Origin: JACVRM01 sp963755085
Lineage (GTDB): Bacteria; Actinomycetota; Thermoleophilia; Gaiellales; Gaiellaceae
Assembly (NCBI GenBank): GCA_963755085.1
Contig: CAVWIN010000027.1
Coordinates: 112,846-176,845 of the forward strand
DNA: 64,000 bases
Direction of reading: 5' to 3'
The translations under genes and the position numbers were made by a program. A model generated the notes under the pieces. The model worked only from the letters and a program-made list of their open reading frames with translations. It had not been told where the DNA came from and did not search any database. Positions 47,643 through 56,629 of this stretch are shown piece by piece (position 1 is the first letter of the stretch; each line of letters starts with the position of its first letter).

Positions 47643-48125
47643 ATGGAGCGGCTGTGGGCACCCTGGCGGCTCGAGTACGTCGCGTCGGCCGACTCGGCGA
47701 CCGGGTGCGTGTTCTGCGACGCGCTCGCCGGTGACGACGCGGAGCGGCTCGTCGTGCACCGTGGCGAGCGCGCCTTCGCGCTCCTGAACCGCTTCCCGTA
47801 CACGTCCGGGCACTTCATGGTCGCCCCGAACCGGCATACCGGCGACTTCGCCGCCCTCGAGCCGGACGAGGTGGTCGAGATCCACAGGCTCGCCACCGAC
47901 GGGACCGCGGCACTCCGGGAGCTCTACTCGCCGGATGGCTTCAACCTCGGCTGGAACATCGGCCGCGCCGCGGGCGCCGGCATCGTCGATCACGTGCACC
48001 TGCACGTCGTCCCGCGCTGGTCCGGCGACACGAACTTCATGCCGGTCCTAGCGGACGTGCGCGTGCTGCCAGAGCACCTGGCGGCGACGCGCGAGCGGCT
48101 CGCGGCGGCCTGGCCGCCAACCTGA
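47643..48125 (+). CDS. HIT family nucleotide phosphorylase/hydrolase
   Basis: A 160-residue histidine-triad protein. It starts MERLWAPWRLEYVASA, has a Cys pair (GCVFCDAL) that may be a zinc site, the conserved LNRFPYTSGHFMVAPNRH region in part, and the HIT motif DHVHLHVVPRW (HxHxH). Actinobacterial relatives are AP4A phosphorylases that cleave diadenosine tetraphosphate with phosphate. Length and motifs fit that type. It starts 33 nt after corA and is followed by a strong hairpin. Confidence 0.95.
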   Translation: MERLWAPWRLEYVASADSATGCVFCDALAGDDAERLVVHRGERAFALLNRFPYTSGHFMVAPNRHTGDFAALEPDEVVEIHRLATDGTAALRELYSPDGFNLGWNIGRAAGAGIVDHVHLHVVPRWSGDTNFMPVLADVRVLPEHLAATRERLAAAWPPT

Positions 48126-48134
48126 CGTCGGAGC

Positions 48135-48173
48135 GCGGGGCGGCTGCAGGGGGAGATTCGCAAGCCGCCCCGC
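48135..48173 (+). terminator. Perfect 11-bp hairpin after the HIT gene
   Basis: GCGGGGCGGCT (48135-48145) and AGCCGCCCCGC (48163-48173) pair without mismatch around a 17-nt loop, starting 10 nt after the HIT stop. No T-run follows, as is common for actinobacterial terminators. Confidence 0.55.
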
Positions 48174-48288
48174 TCGCCACCCCGAGTCAGGCTTTCTCGG
48201 GCACTCTTGAGGCTATCGCGGACCTGAACTGCTTTCCAGGGGGTTCAAGAGGCATCCGCCCGCGCCGACATCATTCCGTGAGCGCCCG

Positions 48289-49345
48289 ATGAAACGGATC
48301 ACAGACGAGGGAATGCCCGCGGCGGCCACCCCACGGGCAGACCTGCTCGCTTGACCTCAAGGAGGAGCGCGAGGCGCTCGCCGAGCGCGAGCACCATCTG
48401 GCCGCAGTAGAGGAGGCGCTCCAGGCCCGGCAGGCGCAGGTCGCCGAGGCGCGGCGCAAGCTCGAATTCGCCGAGCGGGAGCGGCGTACGACGAGCGCCG
48501 AGCTCGAGCGGCGGTTCACCGAGATCGCCGCGCGCGAAGAGGAGCTGGCCACGATCGCGGACGAGCTCGATGCCCGCCGGGCCGAGGTCGAGGCCGTCGA
48601 GGCGCGAATTGCCGAACGGGCGCACGGGCTCGATGCCGAGATCGCCGCCCGGCAGGCAGAGGTAGACAAGCCGCGCCCGGGCGAAGGACGCCGAGCTCGA
48701 AGACCGCCCGCGCGCGCGAGAAAAGGACGTCGAGGAGCGAATCCGAGTGGTCGACGCCGAGATCGAGGAGCGCCTCCGCGTTGCCGCGCAGCGGGAGCAG
48801 GCGGCGCTGCTCGGCGCGCAACGCGTCGTCGACGACCTGAGCGAGGCCGAACGGAGCCAGTTCGAGCTGGACAAGAGCCTCGCCGACGTCGCCCGCCGCT
48901 AGGAGCTCGTCGCTCCCCGCGAGGCCGAGCTCGCCGCGCTGTGGGAAACGGCGGAGACGACGCCCTGGATCGCGCCGCGGCTCGGCTCGTCGAGGAACGA
49001 GAGCACGATCTCGCCGGCGCGAGGCGCTCGCGGGCCGCGCCGGCCCGAAGCCGGAGGCCGAGGCCTCCACCCCGCTCCACCCGCGCGCGACGCCGGTCTC
49101 GCGCGCGGAGGCGCGTGCGACCGCCCAGTGCGGCGTCGCTCCGCCCGACCGCAACCTGCCCATCCTCGAGGCGCTCGTCGCCGAGCACAGCGCAGAGTTC
49201 GCCGATCGCGTCTACGAGTGGGACGCGTACCTCCACCACCTGCGCGGCTACACGGACGCCGCCGGCGTGCTGCCGGAGTCGTTTGAGGGGTGCGCGACGC
49301 CTTCGGCCCGCTGCTCGAGCTTGTCGACGACGAGGGTCAGCCGGT
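48289..49345 (+). pseudogene. Broken coiled-coil protein gene with several frameshifts
   Basis: ATG 48289 opens a 21-codon frame (MKRITDEGMPAAATPRADLL). The next frame, from about 48353, encodes a long coiled coil (LKEEREALAEREHHLAAVEE, then ARRAEVEAVEARIAERAHG) to about 48670; further pieces in other frames continue it (EERIRVVDAEIEERLRVAA, ERSQFELDKSLADVARR) up to an in-frame TAG at 48900-48902. A final piece reads LVAEHSAEFADRVYEWDAYL near 49170-49265, like a conserved C-terminal helical domain of such coiled-coil proteins. At least four frame changes are needed. It runs into the tail of the convergent histidine kinase gene. Confidence 0.6.
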
Positions 49346-51307
49346 CGGAAGCTCGACGAGGAACGTGGAGCCGCCGCCGGCCCGGGCCTCGGCCCAGATG
49401 CGGCCGTCCATCAACTCGACAAGCTCGCGGCAGATGTAAAGCCCGAGCCCGGTCCCGCCCACGCCGCGCGCCAGGTGGGGATCGAGCCGGAAGAACTTGT
49501 CAAACACGCGGTCGCGGTCGGCGGCCGGGATGCCGAGCCCGCGGTCGGAGACGGCGAAGCGCACTGTGTCCCGAAGGGGGAGCACAGCGACGTCGACCGG
49601 CGCGCTCGGCGCCGAGTACTTGACCGCGTTGTCGATCAGGTTGCCGAGCACCTGCAGCAGGCGGGCGCGGTCAGCGCGGATGACGGCGGTGCCGTCGAGC
49701 GTGAGCTCGAAGGCGGCCTCGGCGAAGCGCAGGCGGGCCGCCTGGATCGCCTCGGCAGCGAGCATGTCCGCCTCCACGCGATCGAGGCTGAGGGTCAGCG
49801 TGTTCGCGTCGAGCTGGCCCGCCGAGAGGATGTCCTCGACGATGCGCGCCAGCCGGCCGGCCTCGGCCGCGATCACATCCAGCAGGACGTTGCGCTGCTC
49901 CTCGTCGAACTCGACGTCGGAGCGGCGCAGGGTCATCGCAGCGCCGTAGACGCCGGCGAGCGGTGTGCGCAGCTCGTGCGAAACGGTCGAGACGAAGTCG
50001 CTCTTCAGCTTCTCGACCTCGCGCTCGGCCGTCAGGTCGCGGAAGGCGAAGACGGTGCCTGCGTGGAAGCGGACGCCGACGACCGAAAGCCACAAGTCGC
50101 GGTGGCCAACCCGGAGCGGGAGAACCTCCCCCGGCGGCGTCTCGCCAGGGGCGTCGGCGGGAGTGACGCGCGCGGCGAGCGTCTCCCAGCCGGGGATCGC
50201 CTCGGTCGCCAGCTCGCCGACCACCTGCTCGGCGGCGAGGCCGGTGATCGTCTCGGCGGCCGCGTTCCACAGGCGGACGGCACCGGCCGGGTCGACGAGG
50301 ACGATGCCGTCGCCGACGAACGCGAGCGCCTGCGCCGCCTGCGCGCGCTCGGCGACCTCGCGGTACAGGCGCGCGTTGTCGACGGCGATCGCGGCGCGCC
50401 GGGCGAGCTCCTCGGCCAGGGCGACGTCGGCGGCGCCGTAGACCCGCCTCGACTCCGCGGTCGCGAGCGTCAGCACGCCGATCGTGCGCCCGCGCGCGAT
50501 CAGCGGCACGAGCAGGTTCGAGCAGAGGTCGAGGCTGCGCAGCAGCTCGCGCTGGCGCCCCGACGGCGCCATCTCGTCGACCCACTCGGGCGTCACGTGA
50601 GCGACGAGGTCGTGGACCCCCTCGCGCAGCACCTTCGAGGTCCCCTCGGTGCGGTCGAGCTGCGGCGGGTAGCTCGCTGCGATCTCCTTCGCGATCGGTT
50701 GCCGGCCGGGATCGGCGCAGACGACGGCGACGCGCCTGATCGCGCCGTCGTCGGTGAGCAGGTCGATCACGCACCAGTCGGCCAACTCGGGCACGGCGAG
50801 CCCGGCCACGCTCGCGAGCGTGGTCTCGTAGTCGAGCGACGACGAGAGCAACGTGGTCGCCTCGACGAGAAAGTGCTGCTCGCGCTCCTGGCGGACACGG
50901 TCGGTGACGTCGCGGAAGAACCAGACGCGGCCGGCGTAGCTCCCGTCGTCGAGCGTGACCGGCGCGCTGTAGCGGGTGATCGTGCGGCCGTCGAGCAGCC
51001 GGATCTCGTCGCGGCTCGTCTCCTCCGGATGGCGGTACAGGTGCTCGACGCGCTCGAGGAACTCGTCCGGGTCGCGGAGCTTGTCGCGCACGAACGCCAG
51101 CGCTGCATCGTCCGAGCCGCTTGCGAGGACATCGCCCGGGATGCCCCAGATCTCGGCGAAGCGGCGGTTGGCGACCAGGATGCGGCCCTCGCCCGAGACG
51201 ACGAGGATGCCGTCGAGGAGCGCCTCGGTCTGCGCCCGGAGCAGCGCGCCCTCAAGCGCCGGATCGAGCCGGGCCGGGCCCTGCCGCGGGCGCTCGTCCG
51301 CCAGCAC
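49337..51307 (-). CDS. Cytoplasmic PAS-GAF-PAS sensor histidine kinase
   Basis: The 656-residue product starts at GTG 51307. Domains: PAS (about 25-135), GAF (about 150-300), a second PAS (about 305-415), HisKA with the phospho-acceptor His in VSTVSHELRTPLAGV (about 441), and HATPase_c (about 545-655) with the N box LGNLIDNAVKYS, G1 SDRGLGIPAADRDRVF and G2 GTGLGLYICRELV. No membrane segment or signal peptide occurs, so the input is cytoplasmic, via small ligands or redox state. No response regulator is adjacent, so it is an orphan. Confidence 0.95.
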   Translation of the reverse strand: MLADERPRQGPARLDPALEGALLRAQTEALLDGILVVSGEGRILVANRRFAEIWGIPGDVLASGSDDAALAFVRDKLRDPDEFLERVEHLYRHPEETSRDEIRLLDGRTITRYSAPVTLDDGSYAGRVWFFRDVTDRVRQEREQHFLVEATTLLSSSLDYETTLASVAGLAVPELADWCVIDLLTDDGAIRRVAVVCADPGRQPIAKEIAASYPPQLDRTEGTSKVLREGVHDLVAHVTPEWVDEMAPSGRQRELLRSLDLCSNLLVPLIARGRTIGVLTLATAESRRVYGAADVALAEELARRAAIAVDNARLYREVAERAQAAQALAFVGDGIVLVDPAGAVRLWNAAAETITGLAAEQVVGELATEAIPGWETLAARVTPADAPGETPPGEVLPLRVGHRDLWLSVVGVRFHAGTVFAFRDLTAEREVEKLKSDFVSTVSHELRTPLAGVYGAAMTLRRSDVEFDEEQRNVLLDVIAAEAGRLARIVEDILSAGQLDANTLTLSLDRVEADMLAAEAIQAARLRFAEAAFELTLDGTAVIRADRARLLQVLGNLIDNAVKYSAPSAPVDVAVLPLRDTVRFAVSDRGLGIPAADRDRVFDKFFRLDPHLARGVGGTGLGLYICRELVELMDGRIWAEARAGGGSTFLVELPTG

Positions 51308-51343
51308 GCCCGAACGGTAACTCCGTATCCGGTCGGCTGCGGC

Positions 51344-51817
51344 CTAATCGAGGAAATCGTCCGTGACCCGTACGACCATCGTGCGGGCCACGTCGTCGTG
51401 GTAGGCGTGCCGCCGCGGGTGTCGCGCCGGCCGCACGATCCCGAGGATGTTGACGACGGGGATGAGCGCCACGATCACGAGCGCGACCGCCCGCTTGAGC
51501 GCGCGCCCGTAGCCGAGCCGCCCGCCCTCCTCGGCGCGGACGGCGATGCCGACGAGGCGCTTGCCCGGCGTCTGCCCGCTCCGGCTGCCGTGGAAGTAGG
51601 TCAGGTACGTCGGCACGACGCCGACGACCGCGTACAGGCCGACGAGCGCGCCGGGCGCTGCCGGGAGCATCACGGCGACCAGGGACGTGAAGACGATGAG
51701 CACCCACATGAGCGTCACGTCGACCGCCCATGCGAGCGCCCGCCGGCCGAAGCCCGAGGGCTCGGGCTCGTCTTCGGGCACGAAGCCCACTGTGAAACGG
51801 GGGAGGGCGATTCCCAT
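51344..51817 (-). CDS. RDD family membrane protein
   Basis: A 157-residue RDD-domain protein. Its name-giving residues appear in FGRRALAWAVDVTLMWVLIV, followed by two more membrane segments and the conserved turn GSRSGQTPGKRLVGIAVR. The C-terminal end is cytoplasmic. RDD proteins may be small ion antiporters or membrane adaptors; the role here is unknown. ATG 51817 lies upstream of the small 51876 gene's terminator on the same strand, so the two are not clearly one operon. Confidence 0.9.
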   Translation of the reverse strand: MGIALPRFTVGFVPEDEPEPSGFGRRALAWAVDVTLMWVLIVFTSLVAVMLPAAPGALVGLYAVVGVVPTYLTYFHGSRSGQTPGKRLVGIAVRAEEGGRLGYGRALKRAVALVIVALIPVVNILGIVRPARHPRRHAYHDDVARTMVVRVTDDFLD

Positions 51818-51846
51818 GGGGCGAACCTGGCCCCGTTATCGGCGGC

Positions 51847-51865
51847 GACGCAGCCGGGCTGCGTC
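51847..51865. terminator. Perfect 8-bp hairpin after the 51876 gene
   Basis: GACGCAGC (51847-51854) and GCTGCGTC (51858-51865) flank a 3-nt loop, 11 nt after the stop of the minus-strand gene at 51876. No T-run is present. Confidence 0.45.
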
Positions 51866-51875
51866 ACCCGTCCGG

Positions 51876-52160
51876 TTATGCGCTCATGCGCGCGGCGACG
51901 TTGAACTTCTGGACGCCGGTGCGCGTGCCGGGCGTGTCGCCGGCCGGCATGGCGTTCAGCGCCGCGTCGCCCTGGGCGTAGTCGGCCTCGTTGTCGAAGA
52001 AGAGGATGACGACCGACTTCTCCGAGCCCGGGTCGTGGAGCACGACGATCTCCGTGGCCGGCACGTCCGGCGGCCGCTCCCCGCCCGACATCTCCTGCTG
52101 CATCTGCTGCATGCGCTCTGAGTTGACACCGTCGAACGTGACGACGCGTGCGACTGCCAT
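51876..52160 (-). CDS. Small conserved-looking protein of the dimeric alpha/beta-barrel type
   Basis: A 94-residue protein with an N-terminal VARVVTFDGV strand, a helix (SERMQQMQQEMSGGERPP), and later TEIVVLHDPGSEKSVVILFF and DEADYAQGDAALNAMP-like segments. The pattern (ferredoxin-like strand-helix-strand with FDNEADYAQGDAAL) resembles antibiotic-biosynthesis-monooxygenase and related stress-response folds, but I cannot name a family. The ATG at 52160 has a good AAGGAGG ribosome site. Confidence 0.75.
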   Translation of the reverse strand: MAVARVVTFDGVNSERMQQMQQEMSGGERPPDVPATEIVVLHDPGSEKSVVILFFDNEADYAQGDAALNAMPAGDTPGTRTGVQKFNVAARMSA

Positions 52161-52193
52161 TGAGGCCTCCTTGTCGATTGCTGTGAGCCTATG

Positions 52194-52493
52194 TCAGTCG
52201 ACGCGCCTGATCGGCACAGCGACTCGTGGCTGAAGCTCGTTGACGACCCAGTGGTGCCGGACCCTGTTCAGGCGCACCGAGTAGATCATCGGCTTGAACC
52301 GCTTGCCCGGCCTTCGCCGGATCGACCAGAACCTGGAGCCAGACCTCGCTCGTCGTGACCCAGTCGACGCCCATGTGCGTGAGGCCGACACCGCCGTAGG
52401 CCCGACCGTCGTGTTGCCGCCGTGATTCGGAAGGACGGCGACGAGCACGGCGATCGCCCCGGCCACCGCCCCGAGCGCGGCAGGCCAGGTCAT
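52194..52493 (-). pseudogene. Frameshifted membrane-anchored protein remnant
   Basis: ATG 52493 opens a frame with a signal-anchor (TWPAALGAVAGAIAVLVAVL). After PNHGGNTTVGP the protein-like reading moves to another frame (YGGVGLTHMGVDWVTTSEVW, then LVDPAKAG) and back again (KRFKPMIYSVRLNRVRHHWV, NELQPRV) to a stop at 52194. Two compensating frameshifts would restore one protein of about 100 residues with a single N-terminal helix. The family is not recognised. Confidence 0.5.
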
Positions 52494-52583
52494 CCTGCGG
52501 CGGACGCGCCGCGAACCTGTGACGCCCCCAACGACACCTGTGCGTCTTGAGACGAGCGAACGGCGCGTGATGTTGTGCGTGGT

Positions 52584-52589
52584 TACCCT
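52584..52589 (+). promoter_or_regulatory. TANNNT box for leaderless methyltransferase gene
   Basis: TACCCT ends 6 nt before ATG 52596. This supports ATG 52596 over the longer in-frame start at 52575. Confidence 0.5.
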
Positions 52590-52595
52590 CGCGCC

Positions 52596-53327
52596 ATGCC
52601 CGAGGATCACTTCGGCGAGGCCGTCGCCGCACGCTACGACGCGTCCGCGGCCGACCTCTTTGGCCCGGCCGTCGTTGATCCGGTGGTCGACTTCCTCGCC
52701 GGCCTGGCCGGCGACGGCGCGGCGCTCGAGCTGGGCATCGGCACGGGCCGCATCGCGCTGCCGCTCGCGGCCCGCGGCGTTCCGGTGCACGGCATCGACC
52801 TCTCGGAGGCGATGGTCGCGCGGCTGCGGGCCAAGCCGGGCGCAGAGGCGATCGGCGTCACGGTCGGCGACTTCGCGACGACGCGCGTCGACGGGACGTT
52901 CGCGCTCGCGTACGTCGTCTTCAACACGATCGGGAACCTGACGACGCAGGACGAGCAGGTCGCGTGCTTCGAGAACGTGGCAGCGCACCTCGATCCGGGC
53001 GGATGCTTCGTCGTCGAGATCACCGTGCCCGAGCTCCAGCGGCTGCCGCCCGGAGAGACGGTGCGGCCGTTCGACGTCACCGACGACCACCTCGGCTTCG
53101 ACGAGTTCGACCTGGTGCGGCAAGGGCTGGTCTCCCACCACTTCTGGCGCGAGGACGGTGCCTGGCAGCGGCTCTCGATGCCCTTTCGCTACGTGTGGCC
53201 GGCGGAGCTCGACCTCATGGCGCGCATCGCCGGCATGCGGCTGCGCGAGCGCTGGGCCGGGTGGAACCGTGAGCCGTTCACGGCGGACAGCACGAAGCAC
53301 GTGTCCGTCTGGCAGAAGGCTGCGTGA
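52596..53327 (+). CDS. SAM-dependent class I methyltransferase
   Basis: A 243-residue Rossmann-fold methyltransferase. Motif I is LELGIGTGRIALPLA (SAM binding), motif II VHGIDLSEAMVARLR, and later DGTFALAYVVFNTIGNL and LDPGGCFVVEITVPE. The C-terminal part has the beta-strand pattern seen in small-molecule methyltransferases, so the substrate could be a metabolite rather than DNA or rRNA. It overlaps the next gene, a putative lipoprotein, as GTGA. Confidence 0.92.
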   Translation: MPEDHFGEAVAARYDASAADLFGPAVVDPVVDFLAGLAGDGAALELGIGTGRIALPLAARGVPVHGIDLSEAMVARLRAKPGAEAIGVTVGDFATTRVDGTFALAYVVFNTIGNLTTQDEQVACFENVAAHLDPGGCFVVEITVPELQRLPPGETVRPFDVTDDHLGFDEFDLVRQGLVSHHFWREDGAWQRLSMPFRYVWPAELDLMARIAGMRLRERWAGWNREPFTADSTKHVSVWQKAA

Positions 53328-53791
53328 TCGCTCGCGTGGCCGCACTCGCAGGTCTCCTGTGCGCGGTGGCCACGGCCTGCGGTGCCAGCGGCGCGCACGA
53401 CACGTCGCCGGTCGAACGCTGCGTCCAACGGATGCTCGACCGCGCGAACCAGGACACCCATGCCGGGACAGGACACGAGGATCAGATCAGGGACTACGCG
53501 CGGCGGACCTACTGCGAGCCCTTCGCCCGTTCCGGCTTCGTCTACGACGACGGCACGCTCGCCATCGGCGCCTATCTTCGGCTGCACGCGGGCTACACCT
53601 GCGCGAGAAGCGGGCAAGGCGAGCCGTCCAGGACGGTGCCGTGCGACACGCCAGGGACCGGATCGGAGCCGCTCGACTGCGGGCTGTTCCACTTCGTGCG
53701 GCGCGCCGAGGTGCAGGAGTACCTCACCACGCTCAGCCCGTCCGTCGCGTGCGACGACGGAACGCCTGTCCACGAGCTCGGCGCCTCCTAG
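53324..53791 (+). CDS. Putative lipoprotein, unknown function
   Basis: From GTG 53324, overlapping the methyltransferase stop, the frame gives 155 residues. The N-terminus is a signal peptide with a lipobox-like end (AGLLCAVATAC, lipidated Cys about 19). Five more Cys follow (ERCVQRML, TYCEPF, YTCARS, VPCDTP, LDCGLF and VACDDG), suggesting disulfides outside the cell. No domain is recognised. The stop region overlaps the convergent LuxR regulator gene by four nucleotides. Confidence 0.7.
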   Translation: MIARVAALAGLLCAVATACGASGAHDTSPVERCVQRMLDRANQDTHAGTGHEDQIRDYARRTYCEPFARSGFVYDDGTLAIGAYLRLHAGYTCARSGQGEPSRTVPCDTPGTGSEPLDCGLFHFVRRAEVQEYLTTLSPSVACDDGTPVHELGAS

Positions 53792-56490
53792 CCGGCCGGC
53801 CCCAGCGCCGACCGCAGCTCCCGCCGCGAGGTCACGCCGAGCTTGGGATACACCTTGCGCAGGTGCCACTCGACGGTGCGCGGGCTGATGTAGAGCTGCG
53901 CGCCGATCTCCGGGTTCGTGCGGCCCTCGGCCGCCAGGCGCGCGATCTGCGCCTCCTGGGCGGTGAGCTCGCCACGCGCCTCGTCCGTGCGCTTGCGCGC
54001 CGTCTCCCCCGTCGCCAGCAGCTCGCGTCGCGCGCGCTCGCCGAACGCGAACGCGCCCATCGAGTCGAAGAGCTCGTGCGCCGTCCGCAGCTGCTCGCGG
54101 GCGTCCACGCGCCGGTTCTCCCGGCGCAGCCACTCGCCGTACACGAGGTGTGCGCGCGCCAGCTCCGGGCGAACGCGGGTCCGGCCCACTCGCTCGATGG
54201 CTTCTGCGTACAGGCGCTCCGCCTCCTCGCCCTCGCTGAGCAGGGCCCGCAGGCGCGCCTCCAGGCCGAGCGACCAGTCGTTGTCGCCGAGGCGCGTCCG
54301 CTCCGCGAGCAGCTCGAAGGCGCCTTCCGCCCGTTCCCGGTCTCCGCAGCGAACTGCGGCCTCGACCAGCTCGGCCAGCGCCCGCCCGTGCGCCTTCAGG
54401 GGATGCTGCTCGCAGGAGCGCTCGGCGGCCAGGACGGCGTCCTCGTAGCGGCCGAGGCCGTTGAAGAGGATCGCGCGGGCGAGCTCCGTGTAGACGCGCG
54501 CGCCGCCGCGTCCGGCGGCGCGCAGCTCGCTGAGCTCGATCTGCTCGAGGGCGTGGGTCTCGTCCTCACGCCAGGCGTGCAGCCGCGGCCAGGCCTCGAT
54601 CGACTCCGCGCTCCCGGTCGCCTCGCTCACCATGTCAGCCTCTTCGAGCGTCACCGCCGCCGCCGCGAACTCGCCGGCGGCGATCTGCGCCTCGGCGAGG
54701 TTCTCGAGCGCCACCGGGAGCGTGCCGAGAGCCCCCGCACCACGCGTCAGCGTGACGTTGCGCTCGGCGATCGCGTACCAGCTCTCGAACTCCCAGAGCG
54801 AGGTGGCAATCCCGACAGCGAAGTGCAGCGCCTGGATCTCGTGCTCGCTCGTGAACCGATCGTCGCGGAAGGCGATCATGGCCGCTCGCAGCAGGTCGGT
54901 CCCTGCCGGGTAGCCGTCGTTCAGCAGCCGACCCCAGCCGCGCAGCAGCAGCTCGGCCGGATGGGACGAGCCCGTCAGCGGCGCCTCGTCCAGCGCCTGC
55001 GCCACGACCGGGATGGCGTCGGGATCGCCCACGCCGTATGCAACCGTCAGCACCTCGAGCGCCGTCTCCTGCGCGAGCTCGGTGTCGAGCGGGCCGAAAC
55101 ACCGCGCCGCGTCGAGCAGCGCGAGCAGCGACGGCGTGTCCCGCTGCCGCGCGACGTTGATGCGCGCGCGGACACGCGCCGCGCGCGCGGCCTGCAGCTC
55201 GTCGAGCGGGCCGGCGTCGGCGAAGCCCAGAAGCGTCAGCGCGTCGTCGAAGGCTCCGGCCTCCTGCTTCAGCTCGGCGGCGCGCAGCCGGCGCTCGGCC
55301 CGGCGCCCCGGGTCCGGCGTCAGCGCGGAGGCCTGCTCCAGGAACGCGGCAGCGGCGGCGAGCCCGCCGCGCGCCTGTGCACGCTCGGCGGTGCGCTCGA
55401 GCTCGGCTGCGGCGTCCTCGTCCGGCGCTGCCGTCGCCTGCGCCCGGTGCCAGGCGCGGCGATCCGGCTCGAGGTCGGGGTCGGTCGCGTCGGCGATCGC
55501 CGCATGCGTCAGACGCCGCTCCTGAGGCGTCGCGGAGCGGTAGACCGCCGAGCGGACGAGCGGGTGACGGAACGTCAGCCGCTCGCGCAGCTCGAGCAGG
55601 CCGGCCTCCTCGGCCGCGTCCGCGGCATCGCGCGGGATGCCGAGCTGATCGGCGGCGCGGTAGAGCAGCATCGAGTCGCCGACCGGGTCGGCCGCGGCGA
55701 CCAGCATCAGCCGCCTCGTCTCGTCCGGCAGCGGTGCGATGCGGCGGCGGAAGCTCTCCTCGATGCGCCCGGAGAGCGGCACCCCGCTGTGCAGTGCGAG
55801 CCCGCTGGCCTCCTCGGCGGGCGTGATAGTCCAGGGCAGCTCGAGCAGCGCGAGGGGATTCCCGCGCGTCTCGGCCAGGAACCGCTCGCGCACCTGCTGG
55901 TCGAAGCGGCCGACCAGCACGGCGTCGAGGAGCTTCCTCGCGTCGGCATCGGTAAGGCCTGACAGCCGGAGCTCCGGAACGCCGTCGAGCTCCTCGGTCG
56001 ACTCGCGCGCCGTCAGCAGGAGCGCGACCGAGTCGGCGCCGAGGCGGCGCGCGACGAACGCGAGCGCCTGGCGCGACGCGGCCCCGAGCCACTGCGCGTC
56101 GTCGACGAGGACGAGCAGCGGCCGGTCCTCGGCCGCCGCCGAGAGCAGGCTCAGCGCGGCCAGGCCGACGAGGAAGCGGTCCGGGGTCTCGCCGGCGCTG
56201 AGGCCGAAGGCGACCGCCATCGCCTCGCGCTGCGGCTCCGGGAGCGAGCCCAGGCCGTCCATGAGCGGCGCGCACACTTGCTGGAGGCCGGCGTACGGAA
56301 GCTCGATCTCGCCCTCGACGCCACCCGCCGCCACGAGGCGGAACCCCTCCGCGGCCTGTGCGGCGTATGCGAGCAGCGTCGACTTCCCGAGGCCGGGCTC
56401 GCCGCGGATCAGCAGGGCACCGCTCGCGCCCCTGCGAACGCCGTCCAGCAGATCGTCGATGGCGGCGCACTCGTCACCGCGCCCCAGCAT
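53788..56490 (-). CDS. Large ATP-binding LuxR-type regulator (LAL family)
   Basis: From ATG 56490 the protein has 900 residues. An AAA-like STAND ATPase domain comes first, with Walker A IRGEPGLGKSTLL (about 28-40) and Walker B LLVLVDDAQWLG (about 140). A long helical TPR-like middle follows. The C-terminal LuxR helix-turn-helix (about 838-895) has the motif LAAEGRTNPEIGAQLYISPR and TVEWHLRKVYPKLGV. LAL regulators act as ligand-triggered activators in actinobacteria, often near the genes they control; here the epoxide hydrolase operon lies just upstream and could be a target. A TTG at 56592 would add 34 residues. Confidence 0.93.
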   Translation of the reverse strand: MLGRGDECAAIDDLLDGVRRGASGALLIRGEPGLGKSTLLAYAAQAAEGFRLVAAGGVEGEIELPYAGLQQVCAPLMDGLGSLPEPQREAMAVAFGLSAGETPDRFLVGLAALSLLSAAAEDRPLLVLVDDAQWLGAASRQALAFVARRLGADSVALLLTARESTEELDGVPELRLSGLTDADARKLLDAVLVGRFDQQVRERFLAETRGNPLALLELPWTITPAEEASGLALHSGVPLSGRIEESFRRRIAPLPDETRRLMLVAAADPVGDSMLLYRAADQLGIPRDAADAAEEAGLLELRERLTFRHPLVRSAVYRSATPQERRLTHAAIADATDPDLEPDRRAWHRAQATAAPDEDAAAELERTAERAQARGGLAAAAAFLEQASALTPDPGRRAERRLRAAELKQEAGAFDDALTLLGFADAGPLDELQAARAARVRARINVARQRDTPSLLALLDAARCFGPLDTELAQETALEVLTVAYGVGDPDAIPVVAQALDEAPLTGSSHPAELLLRGWGRLLNDGYPAGTDLLRAAMIAFRDDRFTSEHEIQALHFAVGIATSLWEFESWYAIAERNVTLTRGAGALGTLPVALENLAEAQIAAGEFAAAAVTLEEADMVSEATGSAESIEAWPRLHAWREDETHALEQIELSELRAAGRGGARVYTELARAILFNGLGRYEDAVLAAERSCEQHPLKAHGRALAELVEAAVRCGDRERAEGAFELLAERTRLGDNDWSLGLEARLRALLSEGEEAERLYAEAIERVGRTRVRPELARAHLVYGEWLRRENRRVDAREQLRTAHELFDSMGAFAFGERARRELLATGETARKRTDEARGELTAQEAQIARLAAEGRTNPEIGAQLYISPRTVEWHLRKVYPKLGVTSRRELRSALGPAG

Positions 56491-56629
56491 CGCCGGTTGC
56501 CAGCCGGCGGTCGGGGTGTCCGAGTACGCCTGCCCGGGTAGCCGGCCCTCGCGCGTCGTCCTCTCCCTTCCGTCGCGTCGAGGGTGGCACAAACGTCGTC
56601 AGCCGCGCAAACGATCTTTCACCAGTTGG

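Noticed and set aside
48941..51904. Plus-strand frame of 987 codons opposite the histidine kinase
   Set aside because: Antisense to the well-supported kinase; no start signal and no motif.
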